Positions 1 through 7,658 of a stretch of 64,000 nucleotides of DNA are shown in pieces. The position numbers and the translations under genes are program-made. The notes beneath the pieces were generated by a model. That model saw nothing but the letters and a program-made list of their open reading frames with translations, did not search any database and was not told the DNA's origin. The stretch comes from Actinoplanes teichomyceticus ATCC 31121. Its GTDB lineage: Bacteria > Actinomycetota > Actinomycetes > Mycobacteriales > Micromonosporaceae. Within the stretch, counting starts at the first letter, position 1; each line of letters starts with the position of its first letter. The stretch spans positions 4,675,001-4,739,000 of the forward strand of contig NZ_CP023865.1 of NCBI RefSeq assembly GCF_003711105.1. Direction: 5' to 3'.

Positions 1-946
1 CGCCACCGTCCTGACCGGCACCGCGCAGGCCGCCACGGCGCTCACCGTCGCGGCCGACGGCTCCGGCGACCACACCACGATCCAGGCCGCGGTCGCCGCC
101 GCCACCAGCGGCACGGTGATCACCATCAAGGCCGGCACCTACCAGGGCCAGGTGCAGATCCCCGCCAGCAAGTCGGGCATCACCCTGCAGGGCGCGACCG
201 GCGTCTCCGCCGACGTGGTGATCACCGGCAGCACACCGGCGTCGACCGCCGGCACGGCCGGCAGCGCCACCGTGCACAATCTGGCCCCGAACAGCACCAT
301 CAAGGGCCTTACCATGCAGAACACGTACGGCAAGGGCAGCCAGGCGCTCGCGCTGTACGCCGCCGGCGACCGGCAGGTCTACCGCAACGTGCAGATGAAG
401 GGCTACCAGGACACGTTCCTGTCGTGGGGCGGCACCGGCGCGAAGCAGATCCGCCAGTACGTCTACAAGAGCTACATCTCCGGCGCCGTCGACTTCATCT
501 ACGGCAACGGCGCGCTCGTCATCGACAGCACCACGATCGAGTCGCTGGACACCGGCAGCACCTCCAACAACGGCTACATCACCGCGGCCGCCACCGACGA
601 CAGCAACCCGTACGGCATCCTGATCACCCGATCGGTGCTGAAGAGCTCGGCCGCCGCCCGGACCGTGGCCCTGGGCCGCTGCTGGCATGCCGGCGGCGCG
701 GCCGACGCCATCGGTCAGGTGCTGGTCCGCGACTCGACGCTCGGCGGGCACATCCGGCAGGCCGGCGCCTGGCAGGACATGAGCGGCTTCTCCTGGAGGA
801 CGTGCCGCTTCAGCGAGTACGCCAACACCGGCGCGGGCGCCACCACCGGCACCGCCGACCGCCCGCAGATGACCGCGTCCACGGCCGCGAACCACACCGC
901 CCAGAGATATCTGGCCGGCGCGGACGGCTGGAACCCGGTCCCGTAG
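1..946 (+). CDS. Pectinesterase (pectin methylesterase), 5'-truncated by window edge
   Basis: The reading frame is open from base 2, so the start lies outside the window. The first visible residues look like the end of a signal peptide (TAQAATA), followed by the family N-terminus LTVAADGSGDHTTIQAA. Carbohydrate esterase family 8 motifs follow in order: AGTYQGQV, QALAL, GYQDTF (first catalytic Asp), VDFIYGNG (second catalytic Asp) and LGRCW, where most members have LGRPW. The enzyme removes methyl groups from pectin outside the cell. The mature right-handed beta-helix appears complete at about 300 residues. It is followed by a 19-bp tandem repeat array, and no neighbouring pectinase gene is visible. 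Confidence 0.93.
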   Translation, partial: ATVLTGTAQAATALTVAADGSGDHTTIQAAVAAATSGTVITIKAGTYQGQVQIPASKSGITLQGATGVSADVVITGSTPASTAGTAGSATVHNLAPNSTIKGLTMQNTYGKGSQALALYAAGDRQVYRNVQMKGYQDTFLSWGGTGAKQIRQYVYKSYISGAVDFIYGNGALVIDSTTIESLDTGSTSNNGYITAAATDDSNPYGILITRSVLKSSAAARTVALGRCWHAGGAADAIGQVLVRDSTLGGHIRQAGAWQDMSGFSWRTCRFSEYANTGAGATTGTADRPQMTASTAANHTAQRYLAGADGWNPVP

Positions 947-1341
947 CGCGCCCCCGCGGCGAAACCCGGCCGCGGCGCCGCCGTCCTGCGGCGATACGGC
1001 GCTGAGCTTCGGCGGACCGGCCACGGCTCGGCGGACCGGCCACGGCTCGGCGGACCGGCCACGGCTCGACGGACCGGCCACGGCTCGGCGGACCCGCCAC
1101 GGCTCGACGGACCCGCCACGGCTCGACGGACCCGCCACGGCTCGACGGAGCCCGCAAGCGCGCGCCGAGCGGAAGCCGGCCGCGCCCGCGGGCGGGTCCC
1201 GGCGCCACCGGCGGTCAGGCCACCCGCGCCACTTGTCGGCGCGGTCGAGTCCCTGCCCCGCAGGAACCAGGCCAGGGCGGCGGCCAGCAGCATCAGGGCG
1301 ACCACGCCGAGGGCGAACCACAGGCGGGGGTTCGGGACCAT
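715..1341 (-). CDS. Possible small membrane protein reading into the 19-bp repeats
   Basis: An ATG at 1341 opens a frame with one clear membrane helix (about residues 7-28, WFALGVVALMLLAAALAWFL) followed by a charged RGRDS. After that the frame runs through low-complexity Arg/Ala sequence encoded by the 19-bp repeats and then antisense to the pectinesterase until a stop at 715. Only the first 50 or so residues look like protein. No ribosome binding site or leaderless -10 was seen. It could be a real small anchored protein whose tail was replaced by repeat expansion, or a chance frame. Confidence 0.25.
   Translation of the reverse strand: MVPNPRLWFALGVVALMLLAAALAWFLRGRDSTAPTSGAGGLTAGGAGTRPRARPASARRALAGSVEPWRVRRAVAGPSSRGGSAEPWPVRRAVAGPPSRGRSAEPWPVRRSSAPYRRRTAAPRPGFAAGARYGTGFQPSAPARYLWAVWFAAVDAVICGRSAVPVVAPAPVLAYSLKRHVLQEKPLMSCQAPACRMCPPSVESRTST
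1011..1143. repeat. 19-bp tandem repeat, seven copies
   Basis: Units begin at 1011, 1030, 1049, 1068, 1087, 1106 and 1125 and have the form GRCGGACCSGCCACGGCTC. Variants drift from one end (GGCGGACCGG) to the other (GACGGACCCG), as expected of stepwise duplication. Nineteen is not a multiple of three, so no single protein phase is preserved. It lies 65 bp after the pectinesterase stop. The 552 bp between the pectinesterase and the next well-supported gene otherwise hold only the doubtful small membrane ORF. Confidence 0.95.
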
Positions 1342-1498
1342 CGCGGCACCCGGACATGCTGCCCGCGAACGGGATGCCACGACATTGCCCGTACGGATGA
1401 TCAATCGACACGGGTCGAAGAATGTGAGGGCCCTTCGCGCGCCGGGCAGGCGTGTGGAACACCGCCCGTGCGATCACGCGTTCCCCTTGACCGGCCGG

Positions 1499-1888
1499 TC
1501 ACCACTCCCGCCAGGTGTCGGTGAGCTCGGACCGGTGCAGCCCACGCCGCGACGTCAGGGCCGCCACGTCCACGCCCGCCCCGGTCAGCACCGCGTCGAT
1601 GTACTCGGCCAGCTCCTCCCGCTCACCGGTCTCGATGTGACCCCCGTCCACCTCGTTCAGCGCGGTCACGACCCGCTCGACGGCCGCCCACAGCTCCCCG
1701 TCGCCGGGCGTCGGCAACCCGGCGATCTCCCGCTCGTAGGCGTCCAGGACGGCATCGACCGCGTCGGTGAAGCCGGCGGGCCACAGCAGGGCCGCGGTGG
1801 CCTCGTCGTGCTTCACCGTGCCGGCCGCAACCGCCGCCGCCTGCTCGGTCACCTTACGCCGCCACCGGGTACTGGGTCGTTCGCTCAT
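1499..1888 (-). CDS. Hypothetical protein, 129 aa
   Basis: I do not recognise a family. The protein starts MSERPSTRWRRK and is acidic and helical after that, with no signal peptide or membrane segment. A TTG at 1897 would extend it by three residues, but ATG 1888 is preferred because the minus strand carries TAGGTT at 1901-1896, exactly 7 nt upstream, and no ribosome binding site. This is the leaderless arrangement seen repeatedly in the window. It stands alone between the pectinesterase region and the beta-propeller gene. Confidence 0.6.
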   Translation of the reverse strand: MSERPSTRWRRKVTEQAAAVAAGTVKHDEATAALLWPAGFTDAVDAVLDAYEREIAGLPTPGDGELWAAVERVVTALNEVDGGHIETGEREELAEYIDAVLTGAGVDVAALTSRRGLHRSELTDTWREW

Positions 1889-1895
1889 GACGGTC

Positions 1896-1901
1896 AACCT
1901 A
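1896..1901 (-). promoter_or_regulatory. Candidate -10 of a leaderless promoter
   Basis: TAGGTT on the minus strand, followed by 7 nt and the ATG at 1888. Confidence 0.45.
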
Positions 1902-2069
1902 GACGGACCCTACGACAAGAAAGTTCGACCCGCGGCCCGGCGACGGCGAGACGGTGGCCGTCCGGGATCGCCCGGGCGACGCGCCGCAGGGGGATCGTCG
2001 GGGCGGCGGTCGCGGCAGGCCACCCGGGAACGGGTGGGCCCGGCCGGACCCGGGCCCACCCGCGGGCGC

Positions 2070-3266
2070 TCAGCGGCCGTACGCCACCAGGCGGCCGGAC
2101 GCCGGCACGAGCAGCACGCCCTGCCCGGCCGCCAGGCCGGTCAGCGGGGACGAGACGTTGTGCTCGTCGGGCGGCGTGATCTCGGCGCCGGTGTCGGCGG
2201 ACCACACCGCCCGGCCGGTGGCCGGGTCGACGGCGTACACCCTGCCGCTCTGCGAGCCGACGTAGACGTAGCCGTTGACGACGATCGGCGCGGTGCGCAG
2301 CTGGCTGCCGTCACCGGTGAAGGTCCAGAGCGGCTGGTCCGGGGTGGCGGCGTCCGCGGCGTGCAGCTCGCCGCCGGTCACGAAGAAGCCGGTCCGGCCG
2401 GAGAACGCCGGCGCGGGCATGCCCGACGACCCGAAGCGCGTGCGCACCTGACCGGTGCCGAGGGCCAGCACCGGCAGCGTCTGGTCGAACGACTCACGCA
2501 CCCACAGGCCGCCGGCCGCGACGACCGGGGTCTTGCCGCCGCCGCCCGAGCATCCGGTGGAGTGCACCCAGCGGGTCGCGCCGGTCGCCGGGTCGAACCG
2601 GTACGACTGCTCGCACGCGTACGACACGTAGACGCCGGTGGCGGTCACCGCCGGTGAGCTGTGGTCGCCGTTCGCGACCGGGGCGGTCCACACGAGCGAG
2701 CCGGTCGCGGCGTCCACCGCGTACACCGTCCCGCCGGAGCCGGCCCCGCCGGTGTAGACCAGGCCGGCGTGGTACGTCGGCGCGGAGCTGAACGCGTACT
2801 GCCCGGGCAGATCGGTCTGCCACAGCTGGCGGCCGGTCCGGATGGCGAACGCGGTCAGCCGGCCGTCGCCGTTGATCGTGTAGACCCGGCCGCCGCCCAG
2901 GGTCAGCGCCGACCAGTAGTACGTGCCGCCGAGTTCCACCGGAGGCCACACATCCTTGCCGGTGCGGGTGTCCACCGCGTACAGCGAGGTGCCGTAGTCG
3001 TCGCCGGTGCGAACCGTCACGAACGCCTTGTTGTCGGCGATGACCGGGTACGACACCGCCTGCCCCAGGTCGCGGCGCCACTTCTCGTCGAGCGGGGGCG
3101 CGGCCACCCCGGCTGCCGAGTGCCCGTCGTGCCGGGCGTTGATCTGGTAGGCCACCGCGACGCCGGTGGCGTCGGCCGCCTCCGCGGGGGTCGCGACGAC
3201 GGTGAGGGCGAGCGTGGTGACGGCAGCGGCGGCGAGCACCGCACGTATCGGTGAGCGTCTGGCCAT
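2070..3266 (-). CDS. Exported PQQ-like beta-propeller repeat protein
   Basis: A 398-aa protein with a Sec signal peptide (MARRSPIRAVLAAAAVTTLA, cleavage probably after TPAEA). It has repeated blades of the PQQ/YVTN type, recognisable by recurring AVDxxTGxxVW elements such as LYAVDTRTGKDVW, VYAVDAATGSLVW and VYAVDPATGRAVW. ATG 3266 was chosen over upstream in-frame codons because GGGAAGGGA lies just upstream at the right distance and the signal peptide begins there. The fold serves as a binding scaffold; no PQQ dehydrogenase active-site block is visible, so catalysis should not be assumed. It is monocistronic. Confidence 0.85.
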   Translation of the reverse strand: MARRSPIRAVLAAAAVTTLALTVVATPAEAADATGVAVAYQINARHDGHSAAGVAAPPLDEKWRRDLGQAVSYPVIADNKAFVTVRTGDDYGTSLYAVDTRTGKDVWPPVELGGTYYWSALTLGGGRVYTINGDGRLTAFAIRTGRQLWQTDLPGQYAFSSAPTYHAGLVYTGGAGSGGTVYAVDAATGSLVWTAPVANGDHSSPAVTATGVYVSYACEQSYRFDPATGATRWVHSTGCSGGGGKTPVVAAGGLWVRESFDQTLPVLALGTGQVRTRFGSSGMPAPAFSGRTGFFVTGGELHAADAATPDQPLWTFTGDGSQLRTAPIVVNGYVYVGSQSGRVYAVDPATGRAVWSADTGAEITPPDEHNVSSPLTGLAAGQGVLLVPASGRLVAYGR

Positions 3267-3326
3267 GACGGATCCCTTCCCCGTGTGACACCCGCTCCGG
3301 CATTGCGGGATGTCGATGCCTTTCCG

Positions 3327-3332
3327 ACTGTA
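3327..3332 (-). promoter_or_regulatory. Candidate -10 for the beta-propeller gene
   Basis: TACAGT on the minus strand about 60 nt before the start codon, which would give a short leader containing the ribosome binding site. No clear -35 was found at 17 nt. Confidence 0.35.
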
Positions 3333-3438
3333 GGACGGGGGTACGACAATCCGCTGATCCGTCATCGGCGAGCACGCGCGGCGCGACTCCGCGCGGGCGG
3401 GCCGGGGCCGGCGCGAGACCGCCGGCGCCCGGCGCGAC

Positions 3439-4845
3439 TCAGCGCGAGACCGCGCGGGCCAGCCGGCGGACGGCCTCGTCCATCAGGTCGGGTGGCGCCG
3501 CGGCCCACGTCAGGCGCAGGTGGGGAGCGGGCGGCTCGGCCGCGAACCACGGGCGGCCCGGGAAGACGACGACGCCCTCGGCGGCGGCCGCGCTCGCCAC
3601 GTCGGCGTCGTCGGCGCCGTCCGGAAGGCGGACCCACAGGTGCAGGCCGCCGCGCGGGGCCACCGGCGGCAGCAGCGCGGGCAGATGGCGGCGCAGGGCG
3701 GACAGGAGCGCCTCACGGCGGTCGCGCAGGGCGAGCCGCAGCGTACGCAGATGGCGGCCCCAGGCCGGTCCGGTGACGAACTCCAGCGCGGCCTGCTGCA
3801 GCGGCCCGGCCACGAAGAAGTCGTCGAGCAGGCGGGCGGAGCGCAGCCGCGCCCCGGCCGGGCCGCGCGCGCCGATCGCGGCGATGCGCAGGCCGGGGGC
3901 CGCCGACTTGGTCAGCGAGCGCAGGTAGATCACGTGCCCGTCCGGGTCGTCGGCGGCCAGCGGGGGCGGGGCCGTGCCGTCGATGACCAGGTCCCGGGCG
4001 TAGTCGTCCTCGATCAGGAAGGCGCCGTTGTCGCGTACCGCGGCCAGCACCGCGGCCCGGCGCCGGTCCGCCAGGGTCGCGCCGGTCGGATTGGCGTAGA
4101 GCGGCTGGCAGTAGAAGATCCGGGCGCCGGTGCGGGCGAAGGCCGCGGCGAGCTGGTCCGGAAGGACCCCGTCGGCGTCGGCGGGGACCGGCGCCACCCG
4201 CAGCCCGCCGGCCCGGGCCGCGGCCAGCGCTCCCAGGTAGGTCGGCGACTCGACCAGCACGGTGTCGCCGGGCGCGGCGAGCGCGCGCAGCGCCGACGAC
4301 AGGGCGGCCTGGCCGCCCGGGCAGATCACCATGTCCCGGCCGCGCAGCCCGGCGCCGCCGGCGCCGTCCCGGGCCTGCCGGGCGAACCAGTCGCGCAGGT
4401 CCTCGCGGCCCTCGGCGGGGCCGCGCTGCCAGGCGGCGGGCTGCCGGGCGATCCGGGACAGCGCGACGCCCAGCGCCGCGGCCGGCTGCAGGTCCGCGTC
4501 GAGGTAGCCGCCGGACAGCGGGATCGCGCCGGTCGGCGGTAACGCCAGTAACGCCGTCATCTCGCTCTCGCCGGATCGGCGCGGCCCGAGCGCGACGGTC
4601 TGCCAGGACAGGTCCGGCGCGGGCGCCGGCTTCGCCCGCGCCGCCACGAACGTCCCGCGCCCCGGACGCGCTTCCACCAGGCCCTGCGCGACCAGGACCC
4701 GGATCGCCCCGCTGACCGTGACCGGCGAGGCGTGGTGCCGCCCGGTCAGCTCGCGCACCGACGGCAGCCGCGTTCCGGGTGCCGAGGCGGCCACCAGGCG
4801 GCGCAGATCTTGGATAACGCGCTGTGCTGCGTTACCGTCATTCAT
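3439..4845 (-). CDS. MocR/PdxR-type regulator: GntR HTH fused to aminotransferase-like domain
   Basis: A 468-aa protein. Residues about 1-75 form a GntR winged helix (RLPSVRELTGRHHASPVTVS...LVEARPGRGTFV). The rest is a fold-type I aminotransferase domain with the PLP-lysine context SLTKSAAPGLR and the upstream DDYARD motif. MocR proteins sense PLP or amino compounds and usually control a divergent neighbour, here the EamA exporter. Its ATG (4845-4843) overlaps the ATG of that neighbour (4844-4846) inside one CATG. There is no ribosome binding site; TACTCT at 4859-4854 lies 8 nt upstream, so a leaderless mRNA is likely. Confidence 0.9.
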   Translation of the reverse strand: MNDGNAAQRVIQDLRRLVAASAPGTRLPSVRELTGRHHASPVTVSGAIRVLVAQGLVEARPGRGTFVAARAKPAPAPDLSWQTVALGPRRSGESEMTALLALPPTGAIPLSGGYLDADLQPAAALGVALSRIARQPAAWQRGPAEGREDLRDWFARQARDGAGGAGLRGRDMVICPGGQAALSSALRALAAPGDTVLVESPTYLGALAAARAGGLRVAPVPADADGVLPDQLAAAFARTGARIFYCQPLYANPTGATLADRRRAAVLAAVRDNGAFLIEDDYARDLVIDGTAPPPLAADDPDGHVIYLRSLTKSAAPGLRIAAIGARGPAGARLRSARLLDDFFVAGPLQQAALEFVTGPAWGRHLRTLRLALRDRREALLSALRRHLPALLPPVAPRGGLHLWVRLPDGADDADVASAAAAEGVVVFPGRPWFAAEPPAPHLRLTWAAAPPDLMDEAVRRLARAVSR

Positions 4846-4884
4846 GAGAGAGCAGAGTAGCGCTACCGACCGCAGCACGGTAAC
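4810..4884. promoter_or_regulatory. Divergent overlapping promoters and operator of the MocR/EamA pair
   Basis: Plus strand: -35-like TTGGAT (4810-4815), 17-nt spacer, -10 TACCGT (4833-4838), then 5 nt to ATG 4844. Minus strand: -35-like TTACCG (4883-4878), 18 nt, -10 TACTCT (4859-4854), then 8 nt to ATG 4845. Operator-like half-sites are TAACGC (4815-4820) against GCGTTA (4829-4834), and GTTACCGT (4831-4838) against ACGGTAAC (4877-4884). The half-sites cover both core promoters, which suits autoregulation plus control of the exporter by the MocR protein. Confidence 0.55.
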
Positions 4885-5830
4885 AGCCGGTCTTGTCCTG
4901 GGGGCGCTGGGCGTCCTGGCGTTCAGCATGTCGCTGCCGGCCACCCGGGTCGCCGTGCGTGAGCTCGACCCGTGGTTCGTGGCGTTCGGGCGGGCGGCCG
5001 GCGCGGCGGTGCTCGCCGCCGCGTACCTGCGCGCCGTCCGGGCGCCCCGGCCCACGCGGGCCCAGTGGCGGCGGCTCTCGGTGGTCGCGCTCGGCGTGGT
5101 CGCCGGTTTCCCGCTGTTCACCTCGCTGGCACTGACCAGCCAGACCGCGGCCCACGGCGCGGTGGTGATCACCCTGCTGCCGGCCATGACCGCGATCGTC
5201 GCGGCGGCGCGCGCCCACGAGCGACCGCCCCTGGCGTTCTGGCTGGCCGGCGGCGGCGGGCTGGCCGCCGTGCTGGTCTTCCTGGGCACCACCGGGGCGG
5301 TGCACGGCTCGCTCGGCTCCGGCGACCTCCACCTGCTGGCCGCGGTGGCGCTGTGCGCCGCGGGCTACGCCGAGGGCGGGGCGCTGGCCCGGAATCTGGG
5401 CGGGGCCCGGACGATCTGCTGGGCGCTGCTGCTGGCGCTGCCGGCCACGCTGCCGATCACCCTGGTCGCGCTGGCCGGTCGTGCGCCGCACGCCGGCGTC
5501 CACGGCTGGGCGGCCTTCGGCTACCTGACCGCGGTGTCCATGTTCCTCGGCTTCTTCGCCTGGTACGCCGGTCTGGCGCGCGGCGGCATCGCGCACGTCG
5601 GGCAGATCCAGCTGGCCCAGCCGGTGCTGACCCTGCTCTGGTCGGGGCTGTTGCTGGGCGAGCCGGTGCCGGCCGCCTCGATCGGGGCGGCCGTGGTCGT
5701 GCTCGGCTGCGTGGTGCTGACCCAGCGCACCCGGGCCGCCGGTCACGTGCGACGGGTCAGCCTCCACCACAGCGACGGCGTGCCGGTTCCGGCGTCGGCG
5801 CGCAGCGGCACCCGTACGCCGGAAGCCTGA
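4844..5830 (+). CDS. EamA/DMT-family transporter
   Basis: A 328-aa protein with about ten hydrophobic segments in two EamA halves (first half from GLVLGALGVLAFSMSLPATR, second from LLAAVALCAAGYAEGGALAR). This is the usual size for a drug/metabolite exporter. ATG 4844 is used because the first membrane helix starts soon after it, and a -10 element sits 5 nt upstream with no ribosome binding site. Pairing with a MocR regulator suggests export of an amino acid or vitamin B6-related compound, which is inference. The last 88 bp overlap antisense with the 3' end of the convergent carboxypeptidase gene. Confidence 0.88.
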   Translation: MREQSSATDRSTVTAGLVLGALGVLAFSMSLPATRVAVRELDPWFVAFGRAAGAAVLAAAYLRAVRAPRPTRAQWRRLSVVALGVVAGFPLFTSLALTSQTAAHGAVVITLLPAMTAIVAAARAHERPPLAFWLAGGGGLAAVLVFLGTTGAVHGSLGSGDLHLLAAVALCAAGYAEGGALARNLGGARTICWALLLALPATLPITLVALAGRAPHAGVHGWAAFGYLTAVSMFLGFFAWYAGLARGGIAHVGQIQLAQPVLTLLWSGLLLGEPVPAASIGAAVVVLGCVVLTQRTRAAGHVRRVSLHHSDGVPVPASARSGTRTPEA

Positions 5831-7338
5831 ACCTCGCCGACCGCCTGCCCGGCACGGACCTGCGCGCCCAGCCCCGTCGTGGTCGTCGTGACCGGGACCG
5901 CGAGGCCCGGCCACCCGACCACCCGCAGCGGGCTGGCCGGGGTGACCGTGACCGACGAGCCCCACGCCGTCCGCACCGTGCCGACCGGCGCCGCGGCCAG
6001 CAGCGGGTACTCCCGCACCGTCGCGCGCACCGCGGCGAGCAGCTTGCGGACCACCCGGTTGACCGCCGCGAGCTGCCCGGACGTGTCGGTGCCGGGCTGG
6101 TTGAAGACCGCGCCGACGATCACCAGCTTGCGGCCGCCGACCGCGAGCCGGGCGGCGAAGAGCAGGTTGCCGCCGGCCTCGTCGGTCGAGCCGGTCTTGA
6201 TCCCGAAGACCCCGTCGACACCGAGCAGGGCGTTGTGGTTGTGCACCCGCCCGGCCACCGGCAGCTGCGCCTCGGGCATCGCCACAATGTCCGCCAACAC
6301 CTCGGACTTGAGCACCTCCTGGGCCAGTTTCACCTGGTCGGCAGCGGTGCTGACGGTGGTGGGCAGGAAACCGCTCGGGTCGGTGTAGTCGGTGCCGGTC
6401 ATCCCGAGCTCGTCCGCGGCGGCGTTCATCCGCTCGACGAAGGCGTCGACGTCGCCGGCGGTCCAGACGGCCAGTTGGTGCGCGATGTTGTTCGCCGACG
6501 GCACCAGGAGCGCCTCCAGCGCGTCGCGCTCGGTGAGCCGCTCCCCCTCGACCACCTGGACCAGCGCCTGCCCGCTGGGGATGCGGGAGCGGTAGTCGGC
6601 CACGTCGGCGGCGGTGACCGTGAGGGTGGGGCCCTCCTCGTCGCCGTCGAGGGGATGGCTCTTCAGCACCACGTAGGCGGTCATCACCTTGGCGACGCTG
6701 CCGATCGGCCGGGCCGTCCCGCCGCCCGAGCCGCCGAGACGGCCCAGCCCCTGGATCATCAGCTCGGCGGAGCCCTCCGCCGGCCACGGGATCCGCGGGG
6801 CGGCGCCGGGAATCCGGACGGTGGTGGCGAGCCCGGTGCTCAGGGTGGCGGCCGGGAGGTCCCGGACGAGTTGCGCCGTCGTCCCCGCGCCGAGCAGCCC
6901 GACCACGAGGACGGCCAGCAGGAGCGCGGGCAGGCCGCGCTTGCGCGCCGGGGGTTCGCCCGTTCCCGGTACGGGATTTCGCCCACGGTACGTCGAGCCA
7001 CCGCCGACCGCCGCGGCCGCGGGCACCGTGGCGCGGCCCGGGGTCGCAGCCGAGCCCGGTACCACGGCGCGACCCGGAGCCGGCGCAACCGCAGCGCGCC
7101 CGGGAACCGGCGGCGGGGCCGAGCCCGGCACGGCGGCGCGACCCGGAGCCGGCGCAACCGCAGCGCGCCCGGGAACCGGCGGCGGGACCACGGCGCGGGC
7201 CGGCGGACCGGCGGGCGCGCCGCCGTCCGGGGGCGGGACCGGAACCCGGGCCGAGCCGGCTGCCGGGCGGCCGCGGCCCTCCGGCGGCACCGGAGTGCCC
7301 CGGCCGGCCCGGTCGTTCGGCTCCGCCGCCTGCGTCAT
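5743..7338 (-). CDS. D-alanyl-D-alanine carboxypeptidase, membrane-anchored (S11 family)
   Basis: A 531-aa penicillin-binding protein that trims peptidoglycan stem peptides. Catalytic motifs are S214-V-A-K217 (SxxK), S281-A-N283 (SxN) and K381-T-G383 (KTG). The N-terminal 130 residues are cytosolic, Pro/Ala/Gly-rich and repetitive, followed by a single membrane helix (about 136-155, LPALLLAVLVVGLLGAG), so the catalytic domain is outside. ATG 7338 follows GGAGGGAG by 8 nt. The disordered N-terminus contains a 23-codon duplication. The gene is divergent from the FAD protein at 7659, and its tail overlaps the EamA gene. Confidence 0.92.
   Translation of the reverse strand: MTQAAEPNDRAGRGTPVPPEGRGRPAAGSARVPVPPPDGGAPAGPPARAVVPPPVPGRAAVAPAPGRAAVPGSAPPPVPGRAAVAPAPGRAVVPGSAATPGRATVPAAAAVGGGSTYRGRNPVPGTGEPPARKRGLPALLLAVLVVGLLGAGTTAQLVRDLPAATLSTGLATTVRIPGAAPRIPWPAEGSAELMIQGLGRLGGSGGGTARPIGSVAKVMTAYVVLKSHPLDGDEEGPTLTVTAADVADYRSRIPSGQALVQVVEGERLTERDALEALLVPSANNIAHQLAVWTAGDVDAFVERMNAAADELGMTGTDYTDPSGFLPTTVSTAADQVKLAQEVLKSEVLADIVAMPEAQLPVAGRVHNHNALLGVDGVFGIKTGSTDEAGGNLLFAARLAVGGRKLVIVGAVFNQPGTDTSGQLAAVNRVVRKLLAAVRATVREYPLLAAAPVGTVRTAWGSSVTVTPASPLRVVGWPGLAVPVTTTTTGLGAQVRAGQAVGEVQASGVRVPLRADAGTGTPSLWWRLTRRT
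7066..7186. repeat. Direct repeat within the carboxypeptidase gene, period 69 bp
   Basis: Bases 7066-7117 are repeated without mismatch at 7135-7186. The 69-bp period equals 23 codons, so the duplication is in frame and lengthens the Pro/Ala-rich cytosolic N-terminus (PVPGRAAVAPAPGRA twice). Confidence 0.9.
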
Positions 7339-7593
7339 CAGCCCGCTCCCTCCACCGGCCCGGTTCGCCCGGGCGGTGGACCAAGTATCACCGGAGCGCG
7401 CGAGTCCGCCGCCGGACTCATCCTCCGGGGCGGTAGCCGCAGGCGGCGGCACGGTCCTGCGCCGTCGCCGGCTTCCCGGGTGCCGCGCCGCACGCTGCGC
7501 CGATGCCGTCGGACACCCGGTCCCCCGGATCTCGCGGCTCACCCGGGGGCACGGGGCCCCGCGGCTCGCGGGAAAGCCGGCGGCGCGCGCCGG

Positions 7594-7626
7594 CAAACCT
7601 ATAAAACCTGTGGGTTTTATGGTTTG
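7594..7626. promoter_or_regulatory. AT-rich inverted repeat, probable operator
   Basis: CAAACC-T-ATAAAACC (7594-7608) pairs with GGTTTTAT-GGTTTG (7613-7626) around TGTG, with a single bulged T. It stands out sharply from the surrounding GC-rich DNA. It lies in the 320-bp region between two divergent genes, 33 bp before the FAD-protein start, and includes TATAAA, which could serve as a -10. The rest of 7339-7658 shows nothing recognisable. A terminator is less likely because both flanking genes start here. Confidence 0.6.
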
Positions 7627-7658
7627 CTTGACGGGCCGTCGACCTGCGGGAGAGTGAG

